In this document: positions 49,739 to 60,379 of the stretch, piece by piece
Layout of the letters: each line of letters opens with the position of its first letter
How positions within the stretch are numbered: position 1 is the first letter of the stretch
Source of the DNA: Nelumbo lutea
Taxonomy: Eukaryota > Streptophyta > Magnoliopsida > Proteales > Nelumbonaceae
Assembly (NCBI GenBank): GCA_022828595.1
Contig: JAKGHH010000003.1
Span: 15,004,934 to 15,068,933 of the forward strand
Direction: 5' to 3'
DNA: 64,000 bases
The notes under the pieces: model-generated
The model's input: only the letters and a program-made list of their open reading frames with translations
Database searches by the model: none
What the model was told of the DNA's origin: nothing
Made by a program: the position numbers and the translations under genes

Positions 49739-50580
49739 TATAAAAACCCCACCATGTCATTAAAAGCTTATGTGGCTATTACCAACATGAGACTCTTAAT
49801 CCATGTTGAACACAACAAAAAGTTTATACTGAAATTGCCCTTTAATGTTAATTGGGTGATTGAAAAATAAAAAAAAAAAGGTTTTTACTCTCTCTCTCAT
49901 CTTTATTTGCTCAACGACTATGTGGTCAGAAAATAAATAAAAATTGTTTTTGGCTTCTGTATTTACACTCTCTATATCAATTTCTCTCATTCCCTCTTTA
50001 CCTATTGTTCTCCCACAATCTCTTTCATTCTCTTTCTTGGTCGATCTCTCATTCTCCCTTAATTTCTCTCCTGCTCCCCTTTTCTTTTTTTTCTATTTTT
50101 TTATACACTTATATGGTATTAACAAGATTGTACAAAATAACATGAGACCAACTTGGTATGGTTCAAAAATTATTACACCAATTTAATAAAAATTCACAAG
50201 TAGCTCTTGACTATGAAATTTATACCAACTGGAGAATGATGGAGATTAAGGGAAAAAAGAGATTGATCGAGAGGGAAAGTGATGGATAAAAATGAGAAAG
50301 ATTGAGCGAGAACAATAGAGAGAAAGAGAAAGAGAGATGTTTTGATTTAGCTACGGATCAAAGTTGAGACAGTGGGAGAGACAGAGGAAGTGGGAGATCG
50401 AGAGATGACTGTGAGAGTGAGAGAGAAGGGAGGGAGATCGAGAGAGACAGAGGGAGTGGAAGAGAAACTGAAAAACCTATTTTCAATATAGGTTTTTTGT
50501 TGTGTCCAACATGGACAAAGGGTCCCATGTTGGCAACAACCACATAAGCCTCCGATGATATGGCGGGGTTTTTTATAAAA
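49739..50580. mobile_element. long inverted-repeat element, MULE-like
   Basis: The left arm (from TATAAAAACCCCACCATG) and right arm (reversed, TATAAAAAACCCCGCCATA) are inverted copies for more than 100 bp. They share GCTTATGTGG, CCAACATG and CCATGTTG-type blocks. The centre is a pyrimidine-rich 'ctctctcattc' tract on the left answered by a purine-rich 'gagagaaag' tract on the right. This suggests a MULE-type MITE. I could not fix the target duplication. Confidence 0.55.
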
Positions 50581-51540
50581 ATTTTATTATTAAAATTTGT
50601 GATATAGGTTTTTTGTATTTTCTATTATTAAAAATTTTATTATTTGACTATGACATCATTTCATTTATAAGTAGATTTTGAATTTGGCATTCCATTTTCA
50701 TCATTAATAAAAATACTTCTTACATTTCATAGTTATTTATTTTAATTTTAATTTTTTAATTATGGCATTATTTATTAATTCATTTAACACCAAATGGTCG
50801 AATTGCTTACCCACCACTAGAAGAGAAGAAAATGGTTTTGTTTTCAAATTACTTTTCAAAATATTTATTTTTAAACTATTAAAATTAATATTATGGATTT
50901 AATTATGTGGATTTTTACATTCCATTCAATCATTATTAAAAACATTTCTTATTTATCGTACTTATTATTGTTTATTATGTATGCTAAAATTGTTCCCAAT
51001 ATTTTAATTTCTATTTTTTTCATTTTACCTATTTTTCATTTTATTATTTAATCATGATAACATGGATTAACCCATTTCACCCAAAATGATTTAATTTCTT
51101 ATCAACACCTAGATAAAAACATTATTTTCTCTAGGTAGATTTTAAAAGTATAAGTATTTATGTTATTGGAATTATTAATTTATTAAATATGGACTTAATT
51201 AATTGAACTTAATGATGAGAAGAAACAAAAATGACTTAAATATATGATTCAATGAACATGAATGCAAGTTAATAACTTCAATGTTGGATTTAATTAGAGA
51301 CAATTAAATGCATCGAATATCTTTAAATTACCACTTTTTAATTCATTTAGTATCAAGAACCGATTACCCTATTTGTCCTCATTTTTTATCAATAAATTTA
51401 ACTAGGGAGGAATACATTTTGTCCTTAGAAAATTTCAAAAATATTCTTGAAGTCATTTGTGCTTTTTGAAGTAGTATAGATATAGATTTCTCTCTTAAGA
51501 ATTGGCTAACCTCTACTACTAGTAATATGATAAATAAAGC
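50581..51540. other. AT-rich intergenic, no gene seen
   Basis: Mostly A/T with short repeats of 'attttattatta' type. No coding signal. Confidence 0.55.
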
Positions 51541-52657
51541 TAATGGTAGTTCAGTTCACAACCCAAGCCAATCAATATGGCCCAAATAGTAGCTACGCGG
51601 CTAATGGATGATCTGATAAGGAAAGTACACTCATCAAGGGAATGGGTGAAGCATTAATGCTCTTATCGATCCTTGGATTCCAAGGTACACGAAGTGGCAA
51701 GGAGATAATACTTCTCTCTATGGGGCAATGGAAGAGAGCATCGGATTTTGTCGATGCCAAACATAATTCTTGGAGGGAAGAGGAGCTGCGAAATGTGTTT
51801 GGAGAGGATTGCTGCAGAGCCGTTATGCATATCAAGTTATCCGAAGTAGTGGAAAATAGTGAAGACCTCCTTGTCTGGTCCAAGGATCACCATGGGTTTT
51901 TAACCACTATGGCTAGATATTGTGCTCTAAGATTGTTGGAAGCTTAGTCTTCAAGGGTGGCCAACCCCAACATTTGGAAAGTCCATATATTTCTTTGGAG
52001 GTGCCTTAATAATGTCCTCGTTGTTAGAGCAGAGCTTGCAAAGAGAACAAATAAAGTGGAGGCAATGTGCCCTTTGTGCGGGGAAGGAAATTAGATAATT
52101 TGTCATCTCTTTGTGGCATGCCAGACTACAACAGTAATACTCTTTGGCAGCTCTTTAGGTCTCAGGACTGATGAACTCAGACAACAATCTTTTAATAGTG
52201 TAGATCTCAATGGATACTAATGGATAATGCTTTTGATGAGAATGCAATCTCTACCTAAAAGGAGTGATTCTTCTATGGCCCATCTCCAAGATACATTACA
52301 AGGTAGCCTTAGAACATTCCCCAATTAGTATTGAGGGTGTGATATCTAGTGCAAAGGCTCAGTTTTCTGATTTGGAAAGCCAAACACAAAGGTCTAAATC
52401 CATGCTAATGAACCTAGTTGTGGCAACGGCAAATAGATTGGTCAATCACTGGTGTTGCCCTCCTCAAAGTGCTATCAAGCTGAATTTCAATGGTGCAATA
52501 TGGGTGGGTGGAGCTGTTGCAGGTTAGTGCTTCAGAACCACACTGGGAACTTTTTTTATGGCTGTACAGTTCATTTTCCTTCTATGTCTACAACTGAAGC
52601 TGAAGCTAGAGCTCTCTTAGAAGGCCTAAAGTTCATTATGAAGTTGGGTCTTTCTTT
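51541..52657 (+). pseudogene. LINE (L1-type) 3' part: zf-RVT and RNase H, first section
   Basis: Decayed plus-strand coding sequence of a plant non-LTR retrotransposon. After a PWIPRYTKWQGD-like segment, the frame at 51642-51947 gives LLVWSKDHHGFLTTMARYC, the usual lead-in to the zf-RVT domain. After a frameshift, 51956-52130 gives IWKVHIFLWRCLNNV, CPLCGEGN and CHLFVACQ, the cysteine/histidine finger of zf-RVT, with an in-frame stop. 52264-52660 gives KLNFNGAIWVGGAVAG and AEARALLEGLKFIMKLGLS, the start of an RNase H domain of the plant LINE kind. That domain is cut at 52662 by a solo LTR and resumes at 53274. The reverse transcriptase core and the first ORF are missing. Not functional. Confidence 0.75.
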
Positions 52658-52662
52658 GGTAT

Positions 52663-53273
52663 TGATGTAGAGTGGCCTAGCCCAGCCCATTTTGGGCCAA
52701 GAAGCCCAACCCATGAACGCCAAAACCAGGGATGTGACTTGCCATAGTAGGGGATACCCTGCACCCCTCGTACGGAGCCAATCGCGGTGCACCCACGTGC
52801 CCCCGCAGAGCTCGCTGACTGCCTTCATACGGCTCCCATCTCAGGCGTTCATCTCCACCAACCTTCAGGCGGCTCAAGTATAAATAGGGGGTACGCCCCC
52901 TCCAGGTGAGGGATCCTGATCCTGAAATCTGATCCTACTACAGAACTTAAGCATCTTCACTTTGGGAATTCAATATCTACGAGTAGCCCCCTCAGAACCC
53001 TCGTCTGTACTTAATTCCCCTATTCGTACCCCCGTACTAGCTTGACTGTCGGAGTCTCCACCTCAGGTTCACACCCGAGGCCTCTGACATCCTTTGTCTT
53101 GCAACACCTCAGCTACCAGCCCTTGGCTTCCTCGGAGCTCGGCATACGAATAGCCTCGGCCTCCAGTCTTCAACCTCAGCACCTTGTCCCCAAATCCTTT
53201 GAAAACCTCGACCCACCTTTAGAGCTCAAGGGTGAAATCACTTTATTGTCCTTGGCCAACCCGAGTATCAACA
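52663..53273 (+). repeat. solo LTR inserted in the LINE
   Basis: A 611-bp sequence beginning TGATG and ending CAACA, flanked by GGTAT (52658-52662) and GATAT (53274-53278), 4 of 5 matching. A TATAAATAG at 52879-52887 would be its promoter. Removing it rejoins the LINE RNase H reading (LGLSLV before, LEGHAKVVI after), which confirms the borders. It has no internal region, so it is probably the product of LTR-LTR recombination. It is unlike the LTRs of the two gypsy elements in this window. Confidence 0.75.
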
Positions 53274-53430
53274 GATATTATTAGAGGGACATGCAAAAGT
53301 TGTTATTATAGCTCTGTTGGAGTCTACAGTCACTCCCCCTTAGCAAATTCGCCAATTCGTGTTGGATTTTAAATTCTCTCTTGGGTTGCTTAGTGGCTTT
53401 TGTATAAAGATCAGCCAATAAGCCAATGCA
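53274..53430 (+). pseudogene. LINE RNase H, remaining section
   Basis: Continues the RNase H domain after the solo LTR: LEGHAKVVIIALLEST, then a stop, then QFVLDFKFSLGLLSGFCIK and an NA-containing end typical of these domains. A 26-bp tandem duplication (GCACATTATAGCTCGTTATG) follows at 53428-53479. Confidence 0.65.
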
Positions 53431-53811
53431 CATTATAGCTCGTTATGGGCAACGCACATTATAGCTCGTTATGGTTTGTCTTCTTCTAGAATTATTAATT
53501 GGCCTATGTGCCTTGCTTTCTTGGAGGAATGCATCCATTCTAATTGCTCATTGAGCATTACGCAATGAATTGGCCTTATAAGGCTTCCAAAAAAACATAT
53601 ATCATTACTATCTTTTTCTTGCTATGCTCCACTTGAAACCAAATTAGGAGGATCATGTTAGGACCTTTGTTCATGCCCAATGGAAACATGAGGATGAAAT
53701 AATTGAAGGAATCTGAATTTCCTCTTTATAGAATGGTTCACACACCCACCTCACAACACTTAGTTGTGCATTGGAAACATCTCCCTCTTAGAACTTATTA
53801 GTTTACCGGTA

Positions 53812-53985
53812 AATAAGAGGGGAAAGTTGGTCAATGAGTATTTGTTTCCCATAACCAACTTTGCAGTTTTTTTTGCAATAAGTACAGGGCCCTATGATAA
53901 AATTAGCTTCACTTACTTGAATAAAACTTACCTATCTCCCAAGTGGGTAAGTAACTTTCTCACCCAAAGGAAAAGTTTCAATGAT
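53812..53985. mobile_element. relic of the 2.4-3.2 kb MITE family
   Basis: Shares AAAGTTGGTCAATGAGTATT-, ACTTACTTGAATAAA- and AAGTGGGTAAGTAACTTTC-like blocks with copies A and B at 2427-3183. Its ends are lost. Confidence 0.6.
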
Positions 53986-54015
53986 AACAAAAATATTGTT
54001 ATTGATAAAAATATT

Positions 54016-54133
54016 CAGACTCTATACATCGTGTTACCACTTAGCAGAGTCCTGTGTTTTTAATAAACAGTCGCTACCCCCTGGTATGTGCCGCTTTCCT
54101 AGAGCACCCCTTCTCCCGAAGTTACGGGGTCAT
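54016..54133 (-). pseudogene. mitochondrial 26S rRNA (rrn26) fragment
   Basis: The minus strand reads as large-subunit rRNA: GACCCCGTAACTTCGGGAG, then the GGGGTAGCGACTGTTTAT block, AAAAACACAGGACTCTGC and ACACGATGTATAGAGTCTG. These are conserved LSU segments in the correct order. The variable bases fit plant mitochondrial 26S better than plastid 23S, from memory of both. It is a 118-bp piece abruptly joined to a LINE fragment, so it is an organelle-derived insertion and not a working rRNA gene. Confidence 0.75.
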
Positions 54134-54352
54134 GGGACAGAAGATATTTTTTGATAAATCGAAGTTGTTCTTGTCGCCTAAGATGAAGAGTTCCCAAGGC
54201 CGAGAGCTGGAGCGGCTGTGTGGTATGCCAAGAACTACCGACCTGGGAAAATATCTTGGGGTGCCAATTCTTCATACTCGGGTGAAAGGAGAAAGTTATG
54301 CTGGGATTGTGGAAAAAATGAGAAAGAGGCTTGCGGGGTGGAAAGCCAACAT
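54134..54352 (+). pseudogene. LINE reverse transcriptase fragment
   Basis: The plus-strand frame reads FFDKSKLFLSPKMKSSQGRE, TDLGKYLGVPIL, then RLAGWKAN. This is the end of the reverse transcriptase domain of plant L1-type LINEs (…LGKYLGVPI…GWKA…). It abuts the rrn26 fragment on one side and a mitochondrial-type hairpin on the other. It is best preserved as one open frame over about 70 codons. Confidence 0.7.
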
Positions 54353-54353
54353 C

Positions 54354-54389
54354 TGTCAATTGCGGGTAGAAGTATACCCGCAATTGACA
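54354..54389. repeat. 36-bp perfect hairpin
   Basis: Arms TGTCAATTGCGGGTA and TACCCGCAATTGACA around a 6-base loop. The same core (GCGGGTAGAAGTATACCCGC) recurs near 55158-55181, with a diverged arm at 55192-55209. Confidence 0.8.
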
Positions 54390-54838
54390 TTTAGCAGCCT
54401 TGTAAAGCGTTCTTTAGTTTGAGCATGACGAGCTATTCAATCAGGAAGTTTCCCGTACAGGCTCTATCCTGTGTAGAGAGGCCCCTTTACAGAAGAGTGA
54501 GTCGAACGTCCTAGCTGGTAGCGAGGCTTCGCCGATTGAGAACAAAGCCTGCCCCGGCGCTTGAGGGTTGATGGATCTCGCTAACTTATGAGGCACTCTT
54601 TTCCTCCAATCTAGCACTTTCAGTGGTGGCAAGATGAGTGGATATGGTGTGTCGTCTTATCCCATCCCTTGCTGGGTAAGATGGAAGGGTTTCAGGTGTA
54701 AGGGAAGAGACTCAAATCAAGTTCAATCCATAAACAGGTCTCCCCTAGCTTCGGTATTTGACCACTCGACCGATCGACTAAAACCAATTCTTCTTGGAAA
54801 AGGTCGATCGAGCCAAAAGAAAGAAAAGATTGGCAAGC

Positions 54839-55038
54839 GATCATCGCGCTTCCATTAGGCGCTCTTGGCTAGCAGTGAAAACAAGCTAGTCCAGGCAAGC
54901 AAGCCAGGAATAAGGCACACCATCTTGCTGCATTCTCTAGCAGCTCTGGAGCTAGTCGCTTCTTCCGGGTATTTCTGTTTCTAGCCACACTCAATGGTGG
55001 GAGTGAGAGCAAACCATGCTTGGGGGTTTCCTTCGTGC
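54839..55038. repeat. left arm of a 200-bp inverted repeat
   Basis: Pairs with 55301-55509, almost exactly. The right arm is 9 bp longer because GAGCTGCTA is duplicated in it. Confidence 0.85.
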
Positions 55039-55108
55039 CTTGAAATCACCTTAAACGGACCTACGGACTAGTAAGGTCCCATTAACTGTACGGTTCCTAC
55101 TGTACAGT

Positions 55109-55240
55109 TTGTACGGCAAAGCCAACAAGCGAGAAAACGGATATACTTCTACGGACTTGCGGGTAGAAGTATACCCGCAATTGACAGATGTTGCGGGTAG
55201 AAGTATATCCGTTTTCTCGCTTGTTGGCTTCGCCGTACAA
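55109..55240. repeat. inner nested inverted repeat
   Basis: Arms 55109-55152 and 55197-55240 (44 bp each, one mismatch) enclose the GCGGGTAGAAGTATACCCGC hairpin. They lie within the spacer of the 200-bp inverted repeat, so the whole forms a hairpin within a hairpin. Confidence 0.85.
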
Positions 55241-55300
55241 GCTGTACAATCCATCTGTAGGAAGCGTCAGCAGAGCTCTTTCCTTCGCCGCTCGATCCTT

Positions 55301-55509
55301 GCACGAAGGAAACCCCCAAGCATGGTTTGCTCTCACTCCCACCATTGAGTGTGGCTAGAAACAGAAATACCCGGAAGAAGCGACTAGCTCCAGAGCTGCT
55401 AGAGCTGCTAGAGAATGCAGCAAGATGGTGTGCCTTATTCCTGGCTTGCTTGCCTGGACTAGCTTGTTTTCACTGCTAGCCAAGAGCGCCTAATGGAAGC
55501 GCGATGATC
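55301..55509. repeat. right arm of the 200-bp inverted repeat
   Basis: Inverted copy of 54839-55038. Confidence 0.85.
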
Positions 55510-55720
55510 TCTTTAGGGACACATGAGTCAAAAATTAATATAAAATCTCAATATTAAATAAGTTTAGTTATTTTAAAATCAATTTAAATTTCATTTGAAA
55601 AGAAAGAAAATTATAAAAAACCTCCTTACGTTTTCTAACAATCCAATGAAACTCCTCAATGTTTTGACCTTAACAAAAACCTCTCCTATTGTTTTGAAAT
55701 AAAAAAATGCAAATACATTT

Positions 55721-56519
55721 TGATGAAGGAAGATTTGGCCCGATCTCGTAATCACTCAACACGTGGCAAAGGCAACAGCTCGGCACAACAGTGCACCCAA
55801 GGTGCGAGCACCGAAAGGAGGAACCAGTAGTACGAACTCCCTACTAGGAGCCCGAACTCCCTATAAGGAGTCCGAAGTCCCCGCAAGGAGCCCGAGCTCT
55901 CCCTTAGGCCCCAAGCCTTACAAACACATAAGGCAACAACCCGAACTGGCCTTTCCCATGGCAGTTCAGGACACTCCTCTATCCGAACTCAAGACCACCT
56001 CGCTCACCACTCTAGCACTTCGCCTCCATGACGCCGAACTGAACAACCATACCATACCTGACACCGAGGAGGTCCGTATCCAAGGGCGGCGCACCTGACT
56101 GACTGGGGATCTGACGCTTGACAGCCGCACTTCAATGGCCACCTGTCACTGCCACCTGCCACCGCCATCTCTAGTTGCAGAGACGGCTCCGACAAAGAGA
56201 GCAATGGCGGTTCTGTCCAGCAGAGGTGATGACACCCGAACTGGCAGGAGCAAAGAGATAATCATACCCGACCTGACAGAAGCTTAGGAGTGAGTGCATG
56301 AGGTGTCTATAAAAGGCTCCCTACCCCCCAAGAACAAGGTATGTGAACTTTGTGCCATCTGGTTTTATCTTGCCTTTGAGAGAATACTAACTTGAGCTTC
56401 AGAGCAATCTCACCGAGTTCCCCCCGGAGTTTCCTCATCTTCTCCATTTTAGGCTCCCTGTAGCTCCGTTCAGAGGCAAGGTCGTTGACAACTAGGACCG
56501 GCCAGATTGCGCACCATCA
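55721..56519 (+). repeat. 5' LTR of element 2
   Basis: A 799-bp LTR with TATAAAAG at 56308-56315. It differs from the 3' LTR by a few dozen mostly transition changes and by lacking the 32-bp duplication found there. Confidence 0.9.
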
Positions 56520-56521
56520 AT

Positions 56522-56539
56522 TGGCGCCATCTGTGGGAA
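56522..56539 (+). other. primer binding site of element 2
   Basis: TGGCGCCATCTGTGGGA stands two bases after the LTR, the normal place for tRNA priming in plant gypsy elements. Confidence 0.8.
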
Positions 56540-56602
56540 CGCTTCTAAAAGCCTCCCTCTAAAACCCTTATATCCACCTTTTTCCAGAAAACCCCAACAC
56601 TC

Positions 56603-58320
56603 ATGGCTTCTTCCAGCAACACCGGACGTGGCACGGAGACGAACACTGTCGGGGAACAACTTTAAGTCCACGTAGTGTGCATCGGACAGTTCACCATCCC
56701 CCTTTTGGTGAATGGGACCCCCAGCCTGAACGCACCACGAACAGTGGCGCCCGTAAACCTTCCTGCCATGAATGTCCCCTTTCCACTCCCTATCGAAACA
56801 ACCTTTACTTAACCAACTGTTGTCCCCCTGGTGACTAGCCAGAGCCAGTTTGACGATCTGATGCAATGCATGCGGGCAATGCAAGCCCAAATGCAACAAT
56901 TCCAGCGGCATCAACTCCAGTAGCACCAAGTACTGCACCACCTCTCTTAACATCGCTATCAACAGCAATTCCCCCAACTGCCCCTAAACCAATCATTGCT
57001 TCCACCTCGGCACCCTGCTCCGAAGCCGGTTAAGGCTTCCCCTCAGGGTGGACGCCCTCACCGAGGAGAAGCCTCCCAACTTCAGAACCCCCCTAACAAC
57101 CAGACCTCATCCCCGGGCCGAACGGAAAGAAAAATCACCCCCGCCTCGCAGCTCGCAAGCGGGTCGGGAACCTCGCCCACAAAGTCAGCACCTCGACACT
57201 CCAAGCCTGAGTTCCCACTCACAGAGAACTGATTCAACGCCCTAGCAGCGGACTACCAACATTTCGGGCCCATCGAGCTCGACAACATAGAGGCCAGCAG
57301 CGCTAGTACCAGACCCACTCAACAACGAAGGCGCCAGCGGAGTCGCTGAACTGCCACCCGTGTCCTACCCGAGCTCAGAGGTAAGGAAGAGACAAGTTTG
57401 GACAAGGTAAAAGCCACCTCTATTCTCTCAGTTCCTTCCCCCCCCCCCCCTCTCATCAGAACTCCTTGCGGTCCCCATGCCCAAAGACTTCAAACTCCCC
57501 TCTTTAAACAAGTATGATGGGTCCTTCGACCCCAGCGACCACGTCGATACCTTCCAATCCCAGATGCACCTGACAAGGGCCAGTGAGTCGTGCATGTGTG
57601 TGGCCTTCACCACCACTTTCAGGGGAGTGGTCCACACCTGGTACAGGAACCTGGCCCCCGGATCAATAAGAAGCTGGACTCAGTTCGTGCAGGTCTTCAC
57701 CGCACACTTCGTTACCAGCAAGCGGTGCCCTAGAACCGAAGAGAGCATCTTTGAAGTGGTTCAGAGGGAAGGAGAGTCCATCCGGGGCTACATCAAGCGG
57801 TTCAATGACGCGTGCTTGCAGATACCGCGACTAGACCCCGTGGTACAGCTCACGGCGGCCAAGATGAGAATAATGCACAAGGAGTTCAAATGGCACATGG
57901 TAGCCAGCAGCTCTCGACCGTGGCTGAATTTTTCAAGCTCGTGGACAAGTTCATGAGAACAGAGGAAGAGATCAACTAAAGGACCGAAGGCGGGGTCGAG
58001 AAAAGGAAAAGATAAGGTGAGCCCTCCAACCCAGGTGACAAAAAAAACCCGACCCGGGAGGTGAAGCAAAGCCAGCTGTCCCGATATCCCTTAGCAGCTC
58101 AAACGGACTACACACCCTTAAACACAAGGCGAACTGAGATCTTGATGACAATCAAAGATGCCCCATACGTCAAATGGCCACCTCGCCTAAAGGGAACCCA
58201 AACGAGAGAAATAAAAATTTATATTGTAGTCTCCATAGAGATCACGGTCATAGTACCGAATAGTGTAATAATCTCTGGGACGAGATGCAGGGACTCATCC
58301 ATCGTGGATACTTGAGAAAT
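56603..58320 (+). pseudogene. gag of element 2
   Basis: Start ATG at 56603 (MASSSN), with an early in-frame stop near 56663. The best part is 57477-57956, with the gag capsid blocks KYDGSFDPSDHVDTF, FRGVVHTWYRNLAP, SWTQFVQVFTAHFV and SIRGYIKRFNDACLQIPRLD. A C-terminal segment (58061-58315) has DYTPLNTRRTEILMTIKDAP. No zinc knuckle is seen. Stops and shifts break it into at least three parts. Confidence 0.8.
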
Positions 58321-58349
58321 TTTGTACAGCATAATAATAAGACAAGCCG

Positions 58350-59319
58350 GTGGGGGAGCACAGTAAAGATTCTCCTAAATCCAGCAGCAGGCTAGCCGAA
58401 CTATCGCAAAGGCAGCCTTCGAAAGAGAGGCCAATTCGGGGAACCATCCATGTAATAGTGGGAGGTTTGGTGGTAGCAGGTTGTACTTCGGCAGCGGCCC
58501 AGACGTCAGTTCACGAAGCAACCCGAGAAGAGCAGAACCCCCCAAAGAGGTCGAAGACGGAAGAACCAATCTTATTCACGAAAGACGATGCGCGAGGTGT
58601 CCACTACCCCCACGATGATGCGCTTGTCATAAAACTAAGGATCAGCGACTTCGAAGTCAGGCGCGTACTTGTGGATTCAGGTAGCTCGACAGACATCCTC
58701 TTCAAATCGGCATTTGACCAGCTTCAGTTACAGAGAAGCGAGTTGAAGCCCGCGAACACTCCTATGGTGGGCTTCAACAAGAGGAAGTCAGACCCCTTGG
58801 GAAAATAACAGTGCCGGTGGAAATCGGCACATGGCCTTGTGCGGTAAGACTCAACCACGATTTCCTGGTGGTTGCGACCCCCTCCCCATACAATGCCATA
58901 ATAAGGCGGCCAATTACACATGTCCTACGGGCAGTGGTCTCCACCTATTATTTGGCAATGAAATTCCCTACAAACTTCGGTGTGGGGGTAGCGCGGGCGA
59001 CCAGCTTGAGTCCCGCAAATGTTATGTTGCCGCCCTGAAAGGAAAGACCAAGGCGGCCAACAACCTCGAGCTGGAGCGGCCTATGGAGCAGGGCGAGGAA
59101 CGAGCTTCTCCCACAGAGGAAACGGTAACAATCCCGACTTCAGCTACGGACTCGACTCGAACACTACAGATCAGTGCTTCCATCAAGGAGCATCTAAGAA
59201 CCAAACTAGTGAGTTTCTTACTTCAAAATTTAGATATTTTTGCATGGTCCACGGCCAATATGCCCGGTATTGACCCCAGCCTTATAACTCACAAACTCAA
59301 TACTGACCTTGTAGTCTGA
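58350..59319 (+). pseudogene. protease and start of reverse transcriptase, element 2
   Basis: The frame 58350-58808 carries LVIKLRISDFEVRRVL and the catalytic VDSGSSTDILF near 58671-58700. The second part, after a frameshift near 58805, continues to the RT entry MPGIDPSLITHKLNTD. The protein then meets stops and, at about 59368, the deletion that removes the RT. The match with element 1 (18154-18927 and 17969) is close. Confidence 0.8.
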
Positions 59320-59386
59320 CCCATTAGACAGAAGAAACGCAACTTAGCCTAGAGCGCTGGAAGGCGGATCAACACTTGAGAGCTTC

Positions 59387-60355
59387 TTGCTAGATGGAAC
59401 CCTCCCTGCGGACCGCAATGCAGCCAGGAGGGTGCAGCGCCAAGCAGCCGAATACGTCATAATAGACGAACGGCTGTACCGACGGTCCTACACACTCCCC
59501 TACCCGCATTTCTTGCGACCTGCTGAAGCCGAGCTCGTAATCCTTGACACTCATGAAGGTCTGTGCGGCGGACACATGGGGAGCAGAGCCCTTGCCCAAA
59601 AGGCACCTCGACGAGGATACTATTGGCCAACGATGAAGGCAAAGGCTGTCGAGCACGTCAGAAAATGCGACAATTGTCAAAAGCATGCCAATATCCACCA
59701 TTAGCCTGCCATTGACCTCAAGTACCTTACCAGTCCATGGCCCTTTGCACAATGGGGCATCGACCTCTTGGGGCCATTCCTGCCAGCAACGAGTGGGAGA
59801 AAATTCTTAGTGGTGGCGGTAGATTATTTCACAAAGTGGATAGAAGTTGAATCGTTGGCAATAGGTATAGCCCGAAACGTACAGAACTTCTTTTGGAAGA
59901 ACATAGTATGCCGCTTCGGGTTTCCTCGGGTACTAATATTCGACAATGGCAAGCAGTTCGAGGATATCAAGTTTCAGGAATGGTGCCAAGATATGGGAAT
60001 TCGGCATAACTTCACATCGGTCGCACACCCGCATGCAAACAGTCAGACAGAAGTAATGAACAGAGCTATCCTCCGCGGACTGAAAACACGACTAGATCGA
60101 GCTAAAGGGTTGTGGGCGGATGAGCTACCAAGTGTTTTATGGGCTCACTGAACCACGGAAAAAACCGCCACAGGAGAAACCCCCTTTAACGTCACCTACG
60201 ACACTGAAGTTGTAATACCGATGGAGATAGAAATACCTACACTACGACTAGAAGCATACGACGACCAAACAAATGGAGATGAGTTGCATACCAACCTCGA
60301 CCTATTGGACGAGGTAAGAGACCTCGCATACATCCAGACCTCAGCTTACTAGCAA
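59387..60355 (+). pseudogene. integrase of element 2
   Basis: The zinc-binding N-terminus (59387-59704) has HEGLCGGHMG, RRGYYWPTMKAKA and CDNCQKHANIHH. After one in-frame TAG, the core shows the full catalytic triad in one frame: Asp at 59762, Asp at 59942 (IFDNGKQF) and Glu at 60050 (NSQTEVMN). There are 35 residues between the last two, the DD35E spacing. A CGA-to-TGA-like stop follows at about 60150 (WAH, stop, [12 protein letters not shown]). The C-terminal part is lost by a deletion that joins it to the tail end of the antisense gene. Confidence 0.85.
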
Positions 60356-60379
60356 AAGGTATATATATATACATACATT

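Larger units (their letters stand above)
54012..55510. other. mitochondrial-like DNA insertion (NUMT candidate)
   Basis: The segment is richer in G+C than its flanks and begins with an rrn26 piece. It then holds the LINE fragment, non-coding DNA with the texture of plant mitochondrial genomes, and nested inverted repeats. The border at about 55510 is marked by a sudden return to AT-rich DNA. The mitochondrial source of the part after 54430 is inference. Confidence 0.55.

Noticed and set aside
56492..56977. 161-codon minus-strand frame in element 2
   Set aside because: It overlaps the gag N-terminus and primer binding site on the other strand. It is the counterpart of a plus-strand frame in element 1 and shows no domain.
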